Source: Bacteroides sp. An322
GTDB taxonomy: Bacteria > Bacteroidota > Bacteroidia > Bacteroidales > Bacteroidaceae
Assembly (NCBI RefSeq): GCF_002161765.1
Contig: NZ_NFIN01000010.1
Location: 1 to 64,000, forward strand
DNA: 64,000 nt
Reading direction: 5' to 3'
Of the stretch, positions 1 through 8,571 are shown in pieces (position 1 is the stretch's first letter; each line of letters starts with the position of its first letter). The notes below the pieces were generated by a model. That model was given only the letters and a program-made list of their open reading frames with translations, made no database searches and was not told where the DNA came from. A program made the position numbers and the translations under genes.

Positions 1-109
1 ACCATCGATTATGAATTCCTTGCTGAAACCGCAGAAGCTATGGTACAGATTGCATTCATCCAAATCATGCTTAACAGATTTATCGAATGAAATCAAAACA
101 GCTTCTAAG
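1..109 (+). mobile_element. Right end of an insertion sequence (C-terminus of a DDE-type transposase, cut by window edge)
   Basis: Read in frame 1, bases 1-90 encode a short C-terminal peptide ending at TGA 88-90 (TIDYEFLAETAEAM... ending LNRFIE). This resembles the extreme C-terminus of IS5/IS4-type transposases of Bacteroides. About 10 bases after the stop comes AACAGCTTCTAA, whose complement resembles the TTAGAA-CTGTTT type of IS terminus. The frame changes its character at about 109. The rest of the element lies outside the window, so family and completeness cannot be judged. Confidence 0.45.
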
Positions 110-457
110 TTTTATTCGACTTATGATAATATCATTCAAAAAAGAAAAAATGATTATATTAAAGAGAAGATTGTATCTGATAAAAAAATAATTGATGTAC
201 AAACTTTTATACAAAAAACGAATATAAGTAAGAAAGATATAGATTCTGTCGTTTTATATTTGAAAATGAATAAAGAATATAGTGAATATAATTCGCATCT
301 GATTTTGAAAGCTATATCTCGAAGAATAAAAAATAAGCGAGAAGAAATACATAATCAATCTTTAGATTTATCATCTATAGGTGTGAATTCTTATTATGCT
401 ATTAATCATAGTACATTTGAAGGTTGGAATTTTCATCTTTTATTTTGTGGATTATAA
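110..457 (+). pseudogene. 3' fragment of an unknown AT-rich gene truncated by the IS
   Basis: An open frame runs from the IS border to TAA at 455-457, giving about 115 residues rich in Lys, Ile, Asn and Tyr with a charged, probably helical N-terminal half. The frame is also open upstream, but there it reads the transposase end out of frame, so the Met at 11 is not a credible start. The best reading is a C-terminal remnant of a host gene or cargo gene whose 5' part was displaced by the IS. Base composition is much more AT-rich than in the neighbouring phosphonate genes, which suggests acquired DNA. I do not recognise a family. Confidence 0.45.
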
Positions 458-473
458 ATAGTGTGTAATTCTT

Positions 474-558
474 AATGAATGTCCGCAAAGAGTCAAAGTA
501 GGGGCGTGTCGTATACGCTTTGAAACTACAATTAATTTGGTGAATGCGGACATTCATT
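474..558. repeat. 85-bp palindromic element with perfect 14-bp terminal inverted repeats
   Basis: AATGAATGTCCGCA at 474-487 is repeated as its exact reverse complement at 545-558. The interior contains further short complementary words (CAAAG/CTTTG and GCGT/ACGC), so a transcript would fold into a branched structure. It sits directly downstream of phnW and may serve as its terminator or be a MITE-like element. There is no clear target duplication. Confidence 0.5.
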
Positions 559-571
559 TAATTTTATACTT

Positions 572-1645
572 TTATCGTATTTCCTTAATCGCTTCAATCA
601 GGCGGGTAAAGTCGGCGGGGAATACATCGCCGATGTTTCCGATGCGGAAGGTATCAGCTTGAGAGATTTTACCCGGATAGATGACAAAGCCTTTCGCTTT
701 CAGCTTCTGATAGAAATCCTTGAAGTTGAAATCTGCCGAGGGATAATAGAATGAGGTGATGACAGGCGATTGTGCTTCATCGGGCAGCAGGGTACGGAAT
801 CCCAGTGAGCGCATGCCTTCTACCAGTGTACGGTGGTTTTCACTATAACGGGCATGACGGGCGGAGATGCCTCCTTCTGCTTTCAGTTCCTTAAGGGCTT
901 GCATGAAGGCGCGTACCACGTGGGTAGGCGAGGTGAAACGCCATTTGCCGTGTCCTTTTTCCATGGTTTCCCATTGGTCGTAGAGGTCGAGCGAGAGCGA
1001 GCGTGCTACGCCTTTGCATTGTTCCAAGAGGGAGCGGCGTGCCAAGATGAAGCCGAATCCGGGAACTCCTTGGATGCACTTGTTGGCGGAACTAATCATG
1101 AAGTCGATGCCCAATTTTGCCATGTCGATAGGCACGCCTCCGAAGCTGCTCATAGCATCTACGATTAATACTTTACCGTGGCGTTTTACCACTTCGGCTA
1201 TCGCTTCTAACGGATTGAGCACACCTGTGGTGGTTTCGCAATGCACTACAGATACGTGTGTCACTTCGGGATGTTCGTTCAGATAGGCATCTACTTGTGC
1301 CGGGTCTACCTGCTGGGTTTCCTCGAACTTCATCAGGTGATAATTCAAGTGATAATAATCGGCGATTACGCCCATACGTTTTCCGTAGGCTCCGTTGGCG
1401 GCTACTAACAGATGGTCTTCGGGGCGGATAACCGAACCCAATGTCGCTTCTACGCAAAAGCTTCCGCTTCCTTGCATCAATACGGCGGTATATTCTTCGG
1501 GACGGCTGCTTGCTAATTCTACCAATTCCTTGCGGATTACTTCTACAATGCCTACGTTATAGTCTTCGTCCCACGTGCACCAATCGCTCATCATGGCTTC
1601 TTTTACGGTTTCACTTGTGGTTAACGGTCCGGGGGTCAATCTCAT
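572..1645 (-). CDS. phnW: 2-aminoethylphosphonate--pyruvate transaminase
   Basis: A 357-residue class V PLP aminotransferase that converts 2-aminoethylphosphonate plus pyruvate to phosphonoacetaldehyde plus alanine in the cytosol. The N-terminal LTPGPLTTS motif is characteristic of PhnW. GSGSF near residues 59-63 binds the cofactor phosphate, D163 in VDAMSSFGG is the pyridine-nitrogen Asp, and K189 in SSANKCIQG is the Schiff-base lysine. Length is normal for the family. It is the last gene of a minus-strand phosphonate cluster, separated from phnX by a 190-bp repeat, which is unusual because the two are normally close together. All catalytic residues are present. Confidence 0.93.
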   Translation of the reverse strand: MRLTPGPLTTSETVKEAMMSDWCTWDEDYNVGIVEVIRKELVELASSRPEEYTAVLMQGSGSFCVEATLGSVIRPEDHLLVAANGAYGKRMGVIADYYHLNYHLMKFEETQQVDPAQVDAYLNEHPEVTHVSVVHCETTTGVLNPLEAIAEVVKRHGKVLIVDAMSSFGGVPIDMAKLGIDFMISSANKCIQGVPGFGFILARRSLLEQCKGVARSLSLDLYDQWETMEKGHGKWRFTSPTHVVRAFMQALKELKAEGGISARHARYSENHRTLVEGMRSLGFRTLLPDEAQSPVITSFYYPSADFNFKDFYQKLKAKGFVIYPGKISQADTFRIGNIGDVFPADFTRLIEAIKEIR

Positions 1646-1688
1646 ATTGGTTAAGTATTAAAGTTCTAAAAATGTTTGGTATAATTTG

Positions 1689-1877
1689 AACGCAGAGACG
1701 CGAAAGCGCAAAGATTTTAATTTAAGGAGTAAAAAGGAGTTATTTCAGGGAGTTATAGGGAGTTAGAAGCCAACACCACAAGAGTATTGGCATTTAACTC
1801 CTGCCGAAGGCATAACTTCTTCTAACTCCCTTTATCTGCTTCTAAATATTCCTCCGCGTCTTTGCGTCTCTGCGTTT
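1689..1877. repeat. Long palindromic intergenic repeat, GCAGAGACGC class
   Basis: The left end is AACGCAGAGACGCGAAAGCG (1689 onward) and the right end carries the inverse, CGCGTCTTTGCGTCTCTGCG (1855 onward). A second, inner inverted pair is AGGGAGTTAGAAG versus CTTCTAACTCCCT. Each arm is itself a run of degenerate units of about 8 bp. It lies between phnX and phnW. Similar ends recur at 43674, 51662 and 61712. Confidence 0.7.
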
Positions 1878-1888
1878 GTAATTTGTTA

Positions 1889-2689
1889 TTAAAGTGTTTC
1901 GTTGTTCATGCGTGTGTTGATGGCTTCAATCAGTGCGGGCAGCTCTTTGATGGAATCTACTACATAGTGCGCTCCGGCGGCATACATGCGGTATCTCACT
2001 TCGAGCATACGTGCTTTCAGTTCTTCTTCGGGCATGTTCCGTACTTCTTCTTCGGTCAATCCCAATTCATTGCTTCCCAAGATAACGCCCACGCTCCATA
2101 CTCCGGCATTTACTCCTTCCTTGATGTCGGAAATCGTATCGCCGTATTTCAATACCGAGAAGCGTGAAGGGATGGCGAGGTCGCACATGTTCTTGTATAT
2201 CATATATGGATAAGGACGTCCGGCGGGCAGGTTGTCCGAAGTGACGCAATTATCTACCTTATATCCTTGTTCGGCGGCGGAAGGAATCACGATGTCCATC
2301 ATTTCTTGGGTATATCCTGTGGTGGAGCCAATCAGGATACCCATGCCGCGTAACGTATCGATGGTTTCAACTACATGGGCTATTGGTCCCGAATAGTTGC
2401 GCAAGGTGCTGAAGAGCAAGCGTTGGAACTCGGCATAGCAAGCCTGAATATCGTTTTCGTTATAGTTGCGTCCGTATTTCTCACGGAAGGCTTGGCTCAC
2501 GTGGTCAATGCGGAATAAAGCGCGGATTTCTTCAATTTTGGTCAATCCCATGTGGGCGCGGGTCTCTGCCGCACTCACTTCGAGTCCCAATGTACGGAAG
2601 CTTTCGATGAAAGCCGATACCGGTGCAAAACATCCATAGTCAACGGCGGTTCCCGCCCAGTCTAAAATCACACATTCAATCTTTTTCAT
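1889..2689 (-). CDS. phnX: Phosphonoacetaldehyde hydrolase (phosphonatase)
   Basis: A 266-residue HAD-superfamily enzyme that cleaves phosphonoacetaldehyde to acetaldehyde and phosphate, the step after PhnW. Motif I is DWAGTAVD with nucleophile D10. K51 in MGLTK is the cap-domain Schiff-base lysine that separates phosphonatases from other HAD enzymes. GSTTGYT supplies the motif II Thr, and KYGDTISDI supplies the metal-binding acidic residues. The start overlaps the stop of the upstream transporter by ATGA, indicating translational coupling. Length matches the family and all catalytic residues are present. Confidence 0.93.
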   Translation of the reverse strand: MKKIECVILDWAGTAVDYGCFAPVSAFIESFRTLGLEVSAAETRAHMGLTKIEEIRALFRIDHVSQAFREKYGRNYNENDIQACYAEFQRLLFSTLRNYSGPIAHVVETIDTLRGMGILIGSTTGYTQEMMDIVIPSAAEQGYKVDNCVTSDNLPAGRPYPYMIYKNMCDLAIPSRFSVLKYGDTISDIKEGVNAGVWSVGVILGSNELGLTEEEVRNMPEEELKARMLEVRYRMYAAGAHYVVDSIKELPALIEAINTRMNNETL

Positions 2690-3829
2690 ATAGCAGTAGT
2701 TGTTAAGTAGATAGTATTTTCTTTTTCAGTTTCTTCTATCTCCGCCTCTTCCGCTTTCTCGGGCAGAGGTCCTTGCTTGCGGTTGCGGACATGAATCATG
2801 TAGACCAACGAAGCGATAAAGGCAAAGCAACATGCCACGCCGATGTATAGGCTCATGTGGTTGTAGAAGGATGTCCAGTCGATGTGGGAAGCGCAGAACT
2901 CTTTGAAGAGCAACAGGCCGAGTGTGCCTAAATAGCCCACAAAGTCGATGGTGATGATGAAGAATCTCACATTCCCTTTTATCTTGAAGCAAGCGATAAA
3001 GCGTTCGAAGAAGATGGTTTGGAAGCTCAGGTAGGCGATGTCCAGGCAGAGGCTTTGAAGGAAGAGCCAAATGGTGGTAGGGATAGTTTCATTCCCTTCG
3101 GTCGCTCCTAAGAAAGCCAAGGTTCCCATTCCGACCGTAGAGAGCATCAGAAGCATGCAGAGCACTTTCAGGTGGTTGTAAGTTGTTGCCAATAAGGCGA
3201 ATACCGCCAACAGGACAAAGGTGGCTATCGAGTCGATTTGCGCGAAAGCCCATGAAGCAAAGCAAAGGGAAAGCCGCGGCTCCGATAAGGGCAGGCATCC
3301 AGAACTCGCTTACATGAAGCTGGTTGAGCGCGTAAAGCCCCAAAGATTTCGCCACGCCCGAACTGAGTGCCATGCTTACTCCCATGATGCTGGCAAGGAT
3401 GTCGGTGGTGCGCCTTCCTTCGAGGAAACTGAATATCACGCCCCACATGCAGCCCAAGGAAAGCCCGTTGAAGTAGAGCGCTACTATATTATAAGGTATA
3501 GGGAGCATACCGAAGGCGATGAGCGAGAGTTCGGATAGGGCAGCCGAACCGATGATGAACTTCAACCGTCCTTCGGGTCTCAGTTCGGAGATGTACTTGA
3601 TGCCTAATAATTTTGCGCTTACATAGCCTAACAATTGGATGATGCTTACGGCTATCTTGTAATCCATTCCGTACACCTGAAGCCCTTCGAACTCTGCCGC
3701 CGTGAAAGGCTTGCGCAGGGCGTAGACCAAGGAATAGGAGAGCAACGCCGTTCCTCCTGCCCAAAGCACGAAAAGCCAGTCGGGCATCGGGCTTTTTCTT
3801 CCGGGTATGGTTTGTGTTTGAGTTTTCAT
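2686..3829 (-). pseudogene. DUF5690-type MFS transporter with internal deletion and frameshift (putative phosphonate permease)
   Basis: Two frames together make one recognisable protein. The first runs from Met at 3829 to about 3255 and gives about six membrane helices, with motifs YALRKPFTAA, QLLGYVSAK and FSFLEGRRTTD. The second begins near WAFAQIDSIATF and runs to TGA at 2686, giving the C-terminal helices and a charged tail. From memory of DUF5690 proteins, the central cytoplasmic loop (QLPPPT...RDxRDNF region) is missing here and the frames do not match, so a deletion of some tens of residues at about 3251-3256 is likely. The ATGA overlap with phnX and the promoter at 3859-3866 show that it is the first operon gene. 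A sequencing error alone would not explain the missing loop. Confidence 0.65.
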
Positions 3830-3858
3830 GTTTATCTTTCCGTTTTTTGATTCCGGTG

Positions 3859-3866
3859 CAAAAGTA
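3859..3866 (-). promoter_or_regulatory. -7 box of the phosphonate operon promoter
   Basis: On the minus strand this reads TACTTTTG, matching the Bacteroides -7 consensus TAnnTTTG, 30 bases upstream of the transporter start. The predicted transcript starts near 3852. No clear TTTG -33 box is seen at the usual distance. Confidence 0.55.
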
Positions 3867-4012
3867 GAGCCTTGCCCGCAGGTGAAAAATGAATAAAGCA
3901 GGAATCATATCCGCGTAATAATTCAGAAACATTCCTGAAACGATTCTTTTACAATATAGACATAAAACTTACACAGGAATGAAACAGGTTTGTAATATGA
4001 GGAATGGTGAAT

Positions 4013-4068
4013 GCATATAGTTGCGTTGTCCGATGCGGCTATATGCATCGGGCAACGCAACTATATGC
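4013..4068. repeat. Perfect hairpin repeat (GCATATAGTTGCG class)
   Basis: GCATATAGTTGCGTTG at 4013-4028 is inverted exactly at 4053-4068, and the interior carries CCGATGC/GCATCGG, so nearly the whole 56 bp folds as one stem. It lies in the divergent gap between the transporter and the regulator. Related words occur near 21783-21862 and 46215-46262. Confidence 0.6.
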
Positions 4069-4130
4069 GTGCTTCGGGGCAGATATTTGAAGAATTTTGT
4101 TTAACTTCGTGCTCAAAGCATATCGTGTTT

Positions 4131-5018
4131 ATGGAGGAATTGAAAGAAATATACGAGCGCATGACTTTCTTGCGCCAGAAAGGCATCAAGATGAAGGACA
4201 TGGCGGAGCGGGCAGGTTTCTCGCCCAGCGTCTTGTCCGCTATTTACTCGACGGTGCTTCCCGCTTATTTCAAGAACCTTGAGAAAGGGATGAGTGAGGA
4301 AGAAGCCTTGCATAATGCCCTTGTATGGGTGAACAACGTATCGAAGAAGAAATTGCTCGGGTCGCTTGCCCGGTTGAAGGACTCTTTGTTCTCGACGGAT
4401 TACCAGGCGAAGGCGGTTCATGAAGACACCTGATGCCCGTTTCTTGCCCAACTGGAAAACAATATGCAGGAGACGATGGGGCGTATCTTTAATTTTAGTG
4501 GCATTTACACCAGTTATAGCATTTCTTCGGGGAGCCGGAGCCTGAAGATAGAGCCTTACCTCATTGCTCCTTCCGAAAGCGGGAATTACGTGGAGGTGGG
4601 GCATAACAATGCATACGGGGTGACCCATTGGGGCACGGCTCTGATGAACGGGTTCAATCATCTGTACCTGATGTTCAATGAAAACCCTTCGCCCCAACTC
4701 TCTTTGTTTTACATCTGCCTGAAGCTCCCGATGTACGACCGTCCGCCTTTCCTGCGCGGGCTTTACCTATGTTTTGATTACAATTATAACCCTGTGGCGC
4801 GGCGCATTCTTTTTGTAAAACATTCGGATAGCGTTGCGCGCGATGAATTTCTGAAATTGAAGGGAGAATTGAAGGCTTTGGAGGCGCTGGACGAAAAAGA
4901 AAAGATGTATTACGATTATACCTGCCAGGCGGAAGATATTATCCGGATGTGCAACATTCCTTCGCCTCGGATGACGGAAGAAGACTTAATCGTGGAGAAG
5001 AAGATTTTTTCGCTATGA
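4131..5018 (+). pseudogene. Helix-turn-helix regulator-like protein interrupted by an in-frame TGA
   Basis: The first half starts at ATG 4131 (MEELKEIYERM) and encodes 100 residues with a DNA-binding-like segment (MKDMAERAGFSPSVLSAIY). It stops at TGA 4431-4433. The second half continues in the same frame, with a restart Met at 4464, for 184 residues to 5018. It includes a conserved-looking region around GRIFNFSGIYTSYS. Because the frame is shared, a single nonsense substitution is the simplest explanation. Upstream of 4131 only hairpin DNA is found, so longer starts are unlikely. The gene is divergent from the phosphonate operon and could have been its regulator, but nothing proves that. Confidence 0.6.
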
Positions 5019-5045
5019 AATGTATTGCGGGAAAATAGCGTCGCT

Positions 5046-5079
5046 TTTGTTCGTTTTTTAGGAATTTTGATTATCTTTG
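5046..5079 (+). promoter_or_regulatory. Promoter with TTTG (5046) and TATCTTTG (5072) boxes
   Basis: TTTG at 5046-5049 and TATCTTTG at 5072-5079 are 22 bp apart and match the Bacteroides -33/-7 pattern. A second possible pair is TTTG 5170-5173 with CATCTTTG 5194-5201. Both point toward rarA, and no CDS starts before the terminator at 5264-5297. Confidence 0.55.
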
Positions 5080-5085
5080 GAACGC

Positions 5086-5297
5086 GATTACAGGCTGAAG
5101 CCTTTAAAGAATGCAAAGAAAGAGAAATGAAACGAAATAGAAAAACATGTTTAAAGACATACTTTTTTATTTGTTTAGTTCGAAAAAAGGCCTCATCTTT
5201 GTAGCGTTATCCTGAAAACAATCTTTTTACCTTAAAAAAAAAACTAATACCTATTGAAAACTTAAAAAAGCTTCTTTGTGAAAAGAGGCTTTTTTTA
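5086..5297 (+). ncRNA. Candidate small non-coding RNA between the broken regulator and rarA
   Basis: A good promoter at 5046-5079 and a strong intrinsic terminator at 5264-5297 delimit a transcript of about 210 nt without a credible reading frame. It opens with the hairpin AGGCTGAAGCCT and has a long A-rich segment before the terminator. A shorter form of about 90 nt could start near 5208 from the second promoter. Size and location would fit a 6S-like or other structured Bacteroidales RNA, or a rarA leader with premature termination. I cannot assign it to a family from sequence alone. Confidence 0.45.
5264..5297 (+). terminator. Rho-independent terminator
   Basis: AAAAAAGCTTCTTT pairs with AAAGAGGCTTTTTT (14 bp with one G-T pair, loop GTGA) followed by a run of T. 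It lies about 95 bp upstream of rarA and ends the candidate RNA. Confidence 0.8.
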
Positions 5298-5392
5298 TTG
5301 CCCGTACGTTTGCGTTTTTTATAAATTTATCTTTTTGCTTCTTCATTGATTCATGAAATTCGTTACTTTTGTACGGACTAAATATTTGGATT

Positions 5393-6667
5393 ATGGCACA
5401 ACCATTGGCAGAACGGATGCGTCCGAGGACGTTGGACGACTATATAGGACAAAAGCATTTGGTGGGAGAAGGGGCTGTGTTGAGGCGGATGATTGATGCG
5501 GGCCGCATATCCTCTTTTATCTTATGGGGGCCTCCGGGAGTAGGGAAGACCACGTTGGCTCAAATCATAGCCAATCGATTAGAAGTTCCTTTCTATACGC
5601 TGAGTGCGGTCACTTCGGGAGTAAAAGAAGTGCGCGATGTTATCGAGAAGGCTCGTAACGGGCGTTTCTTTTCCAGTCAAAGCCCGATTTTGTTTATTGA
5701 TGAAATCCATCGGTTCAGCAAGTCCCAGCAAGATTCATTGTTGGGGGCGGTAGAGACGGGAGTGGTGACCCTGATAGGGGCTACTACGGAGAATCCTTCG
5801 TTCGAAGTCATCCGTCCTTTGCTTTCGCGTTGCCAGCTCTATGTATTGAAATCGCTCGAAAAAGATGATTTATTAGAGTTGCTTCATCATGCGTTAGAGA
5901 AGGATAGTATATTAAAGGAGAAGCACATCGAATTAAAAGAGACCGATGCGATGCTTCGCTATTCGGGAGGTGACGCGCGCAAATTGCTTAACATTTTAGA
6001 ATTAGTGGTAGAAGCGGACGATTCGGACCCGATTGTGATTACGGATGAAAAGGTGGTGGAACGCTTGCAGCAGAACCCGTTGGCATACGATAAAGACGGG
6101 GAAATGCATTACGATATCATTTCGGCTTTCATCAAGTCGATAAGGGGAAGTGATCCCGACGGGGCGCTCTATTGGCTTGCCCGCATGGTGGAGGGAGGCG
6201 AAGACCCTGCGTTCATTGCCCGGCGTCTGGTTATTTCGGCATCCGAAGACATCGGGTTGGCTAATCCCAATGCCTTGCTCTTGGCGAATGCCGCGTTCGA
6301 TGCCGTGATGAAGATAGGCTGGCCCGAAGGACGTATTCCCTTGGCTGAGGCTACGGTTTATCTTGCCACAAGCCCGAAGAGCAATTCGGCATACATGGGC
6401 ATTAATTCGGCACTCGAAACCGTGCGCAATACGGGGAATCTGCCCGTGCCTTTGCACTTGCGCAACGCTCCTACCAAGTTGATGAAGCAATTGGGATATG
6501 CCCAAAATTATAAATATGCCCATGATTATAAAGACCATTTTGTGGTGCAACAATTCTTGCCCGACGGGATTCAGGCGCAACGTTTCTGGCATGCGCAAGA
6601 GAATCCGGCAGAGCAGAAGTTGAAAGACCGCATGGTGCAATTATGGGGTGAACGGTTTAAAGAATAA
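5393..6667 (+). CDS. rarA: Replication-associated recombination protein A, AAA+ ATPase
   Basis: A 424-residue MgsA/RarA/WRNIP1-family clamp-loader-like ATPase acting at stalled replication forks. Walker A is GPPGVGKTT near residues 46-54, Walker B is [10 protein letters not shown] near 99-108, and an arginine-finger region follows (RPLLSRCQ). The C-terminal part is the family's tetramerisation domain. ATG 5393 is chosen because the protein then begins [11 protein letters not shown] as in homologues; an in-frame TTG 24 bases upstream lies inside the -7 box TACTTTTG at 5364-5371. It is followed after 15 bp by a dehydrogenase gene and probably co-transcribed with it. Confidence 0.93.
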   Translation: MAQPLAERMRPRTLDDYIGQKHLVGEGAVLRRMIDAGRISSFILWGPPGVGKTTLAQIIANRLEVPFYTLSAVTSGVKEVRDVIEKARNGRFFSSQSPILFIDEIHRFSKSQQDSLLGAVETGVVTLIGATTENPSFEVIRPLLSRCQLYVLKSLEKDDLLELLHHALEKDSILKEKHIELKETDAMLRYSGGDARKLLNILELVVEADDSDPIVITDEKVVERLQQNPLAYDKDGEMHYDIISAFIKSIRGSDPDGALYWLARMVEGGEDPAFIARRLVISASEDIGLANPNALLLANAAFDAVMKIGWPEGRIPLAEATVYLATSPKSNSAYMGINSALETVRNTGNLPVPLHLRNAPTKLMKQLGYAQNYKYAHDYKDHFVVQQFLPDGIQAQRFWHAQENPAEQKLKDRMVQLWGERFKE

Positions 6668-6682
6668 ATTAAAATAAAGCGT

Positions 6683-7642
6683 ATGAAAATAGTAGTATTA
6701 GACGGATATACCTTGAATCAAGGCGAAAGGGATTGGGAAGAGTTGAATGAATTGGGAGAGGTGACGGTGCACGACCGTACGGAGCCTGATGAAGTGATCA
6801 GAAGAGCCGAGGGAGCTGAGGTGGTATTGACCAACAAAGTGGTGCTCGACCGTTCTACAATCGAACATCTGCCCGACTTGAAATACATTGGCGTGTTGGC
6901 TACAGGGTATAACATTATCGACTTGAATGCTGCCCGCGAACGGGGGATTGTAGTGACCAATATTCCTGCATATAGTACCGATTCGGTGGTGCAGATGGCT
7001 TTTGCCCATATTCTGAACATTACGCTTCGGGTAGGTCATTATGCGCACGAGGTGCATAACGGTGTATGGAGTGCCCAGTCAGATTTTTCGTATCGCGATA
7101 CGCCTTTGATTGAATTGAAAGGCAAGCGCATCGGATTGGTAGGTTTCGGCCATATCGGTCAGGCTATGGCTAAGGTGGCTTTGGCATTTGGCATGAAAGT
7201 GGTGGTTTGTCCGCACAAGATGGATACAAAATTGCCGAGAGAATACGAGAAAGCGAAGCTGAATGATGTGTTCTCTACATGTGATATCGTGAGCCTGCAT
7301 TGTCCGCTGACTCCCGAAACCAAAGAAATGGTAAACTCGTTCCGCCTGTCCCTGATGAAACAAGGAGCAATTTTGATTAATACAGGCAGGGGAGGGCTGA
7401 TAGACGAGAAAGCTTTGGAGCGTGCTTTGTTGAGCGGTAAGTTGCTCGGAGCAGGGCTGGATGTGCTTTCATCTGAACCTCCTTCATCGGGAAATCCGCT
7501 TCTAAAACTGAAGAACTGTTTTATTACACCTCATATCGCCTGGGCAACTCATGAAGCCCGCGAAAGGCTGATGGCGCAAGTGGTAGAGAATCTGAAGGCA
7601 TGGATGAACGGTACACCTATTAATAATGTATTGGAGGATTGA
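6683..7642 (+). CDS. D-2-hydroxyacid dehydrogenase (glycerate dehydrogenase-like)
   Basis: A 319-residue NAD-dependent dehydrogenase of the D-isomer-specific family, closest in pattern to HprA-type hydroxypyruvate reductases. The Rossmann motif GFGHIGQAM is near 154-162. The catalytic Arg is in NTGRGG (about 236), the Glu in the SSEPP region and the His in ITPHIAW (about 287). It probably reduces hydroxypyruvate or a similar 2-keto acid in the cytosol. It lies 15 bp after rarA, and its stop is 2 bp before the next start, so the three genes likely form an operon. The exact substrate cannot be read from sequence. Confidence 0.85.
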   Translation: MKIVVLDGYTLNQGERDWEELNELGEVTVHDRTEPDEVIRRAEGAEVVLTNKVVLDRSTIEHLPDLKYIGVLATGYNIIDLNAARERGIVVTNIPAYSTDSVVQMAFAHILNITLRVGHYAHEVHNGVWSAQSDFSYRDTPLIELKGKRIGLVGFGHIGQAMAKVALAFGMKVVVCPHKMDTKLPREYEKAKLNDVFSTCDIVSLHCPLTPETKEMVNSFRLSLMKQGAILINTGRGGLIDEKALERALLSGKLLGAGLDVLSSEPPSSGNPLLKLKNCFITPHIAWATHEARERLMAQVVENLKAWMNGTPINNVLED

Positions 7643-7644
7643 GT

Positions 7645-8118
7645 ATGACAAAAGAAGAACGGATAGCGAAAGCGGTGGCATTGTTTAAGGAAGGGTATAA
7701 TTGTTCGCAATCGGTGGTAGGCGCATACGCCGACCTGTATGGCTTTACTCCAGAGCAAGCGTTCCGGATGTCGGCTTCGTTTGGAGCCGGAATCGGACGG
7801 ATGCGTATGACGTGTGGGGCGGCATGTGGCATGTTTTTGCTTGCAGGCTTGGAACGTAGTGCAGTGGTAGGGGCAGACCGTGCAAGCAAGTCTGCCAATT
7901 ATGCTTTGGTACAAGAACTTGCCGCAAAATTCAAGGAACAAACCGGCACGTTGATTTGCGGAGAATTGTTAGGCTTATCGAAGAAAGAGCCGATAACTGC
8001 CCTTCCCGAAGAACGTACGCCACAATATTATGCCAAACGTCCTTGTCCTCGCATGATTGAGTTGGCTGCACGTATTTTTGGTGATTTTTTGGAAGAAGAA
8101 GGAAAACTTGTTAAATAA
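7645..8118 (+). CDS. C_GCAxxG_C_C family protein (putative redox protein)
   Basis: A 157-residue small protein with the signature spacing of the C-GCAxxG-C-C family: C in YNCSQ, the block CGAACG, C in LICGELL and C in KRPCPRM. Members are thought to bind metal or act in redox reactions, but the function is unknown. ATG 7645 (MTKEERIAKA) lies just after the TGA of the dehydrogenase, with GGAGG at 7633-7637 as a rare clear ribosome-binding site. It is the last gene of the rarA operon. Confidence 0.8.
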   Translation: MTKEERIAKAVALFKEGYNCSQSVVGAYADLYGFTPEQAFRMSASFGAGIGRMRMTCGAACGMFLLAGLERSAVVGADRASKSANYALVQELAAKFKEQTGTLICGELLGLSKKEPITALPEERTPQYYAKRPCPRMIELAARIFGDFLEEEGKLVK

Positions 8119-8219
8119 ATGTTACAAGAAAAAGGGGAAAAATAGTGTTTTCCGTTCATTTTTTGCGAGATAACGTGAAAGTTTCTTTCATAAAATGTAC
8201 AAGAAGATGTTTTTTTCTG

Positions 8220-8227
8220 TACTTTTG
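8220..8227 (+). promoter_or_regulatory. -7 box upstream of the first DUF2582 gene
   Basis: TACTTTTG matches TAnnTTTG, with a predicted start near 8234 and a 5' leader of about 55 nt. The -33 region is not clear. Confidence 0.5.
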
Positions 8228-8287
8228 CGCCGGATTATACAGACTTTTCTGAGTTAGAATAGTTTTACGATTTAAAAGCAAAAGATT

Positions 8288-8494
8288 ATGTTAAAAGAAA
8301 AAGCAGGTGTTATTGCCGGACAAATCTGGGAAGCACTGAATGGAAAAGAAAAAGGAATGACTCAAAAAGAGCTGAAGAAAGCAGCTAAACTGAAAGCAGA
8401 TAAAGACCTGTTTTTAGGATTGGGTTGGTTGTTGAGAGAAGACAAGATTGAAGCAAGTGAAAAAGAAGATGAATTGTGTTTTAAGTTGAAATAA
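8288..8494 (+). CDS. DUF2582 winged-helix protein (copy 1)
   Basis: A 68-residue basic protein beginning MLKEKAGVIAGQIWEAL. It has the helix-helix-helix-strand pattern of the small winged-helix family DUF2582: residues KGMTQKELKKAAKL form the presumed recognition region, and GLGWLLREDKIEA the helix plus wing. The family is common in Bacteroidetes with no proven role. It is convergent with a paralogue 77 bp away, the two sharing a terminator. Lysine-rich composition fits DNA or nucleoid binding, which is inference. Confidence 0.75.
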   Translation: MLKEKAGVIAGQIWEALNGKEKGMTQKELKKAAKLKADKDLFLGLGWLLREDKIEASEKEDELCFKLK

Positions 8495-8512
8495 GTAAAA
8501 TCTTGCAAACTG

Positions 8513-8557
8513 AAAAAGCGCGTTGAAGAAAGGTTTCTTTATTCATCGCGCTTTTTT
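8513..8557. terminator. Bidirectional intrinsic terminator
   Basis: AAAAAGCGCG at 8513-8522 pairs with CGCGCTTTTT at 8547-8556. T-runs occur on both strands, between two convergent genes. Confidence 0.75.
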
Positions 8558-8571
8558 CTTTTCAGCAATTT

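Noticed and set aside
4011-4130. Longer N-terminus for the HTH regulator starting at 4011
   Set aside because: This part is translated hairpin repeat; homology-like sequence begins at Met 4131.
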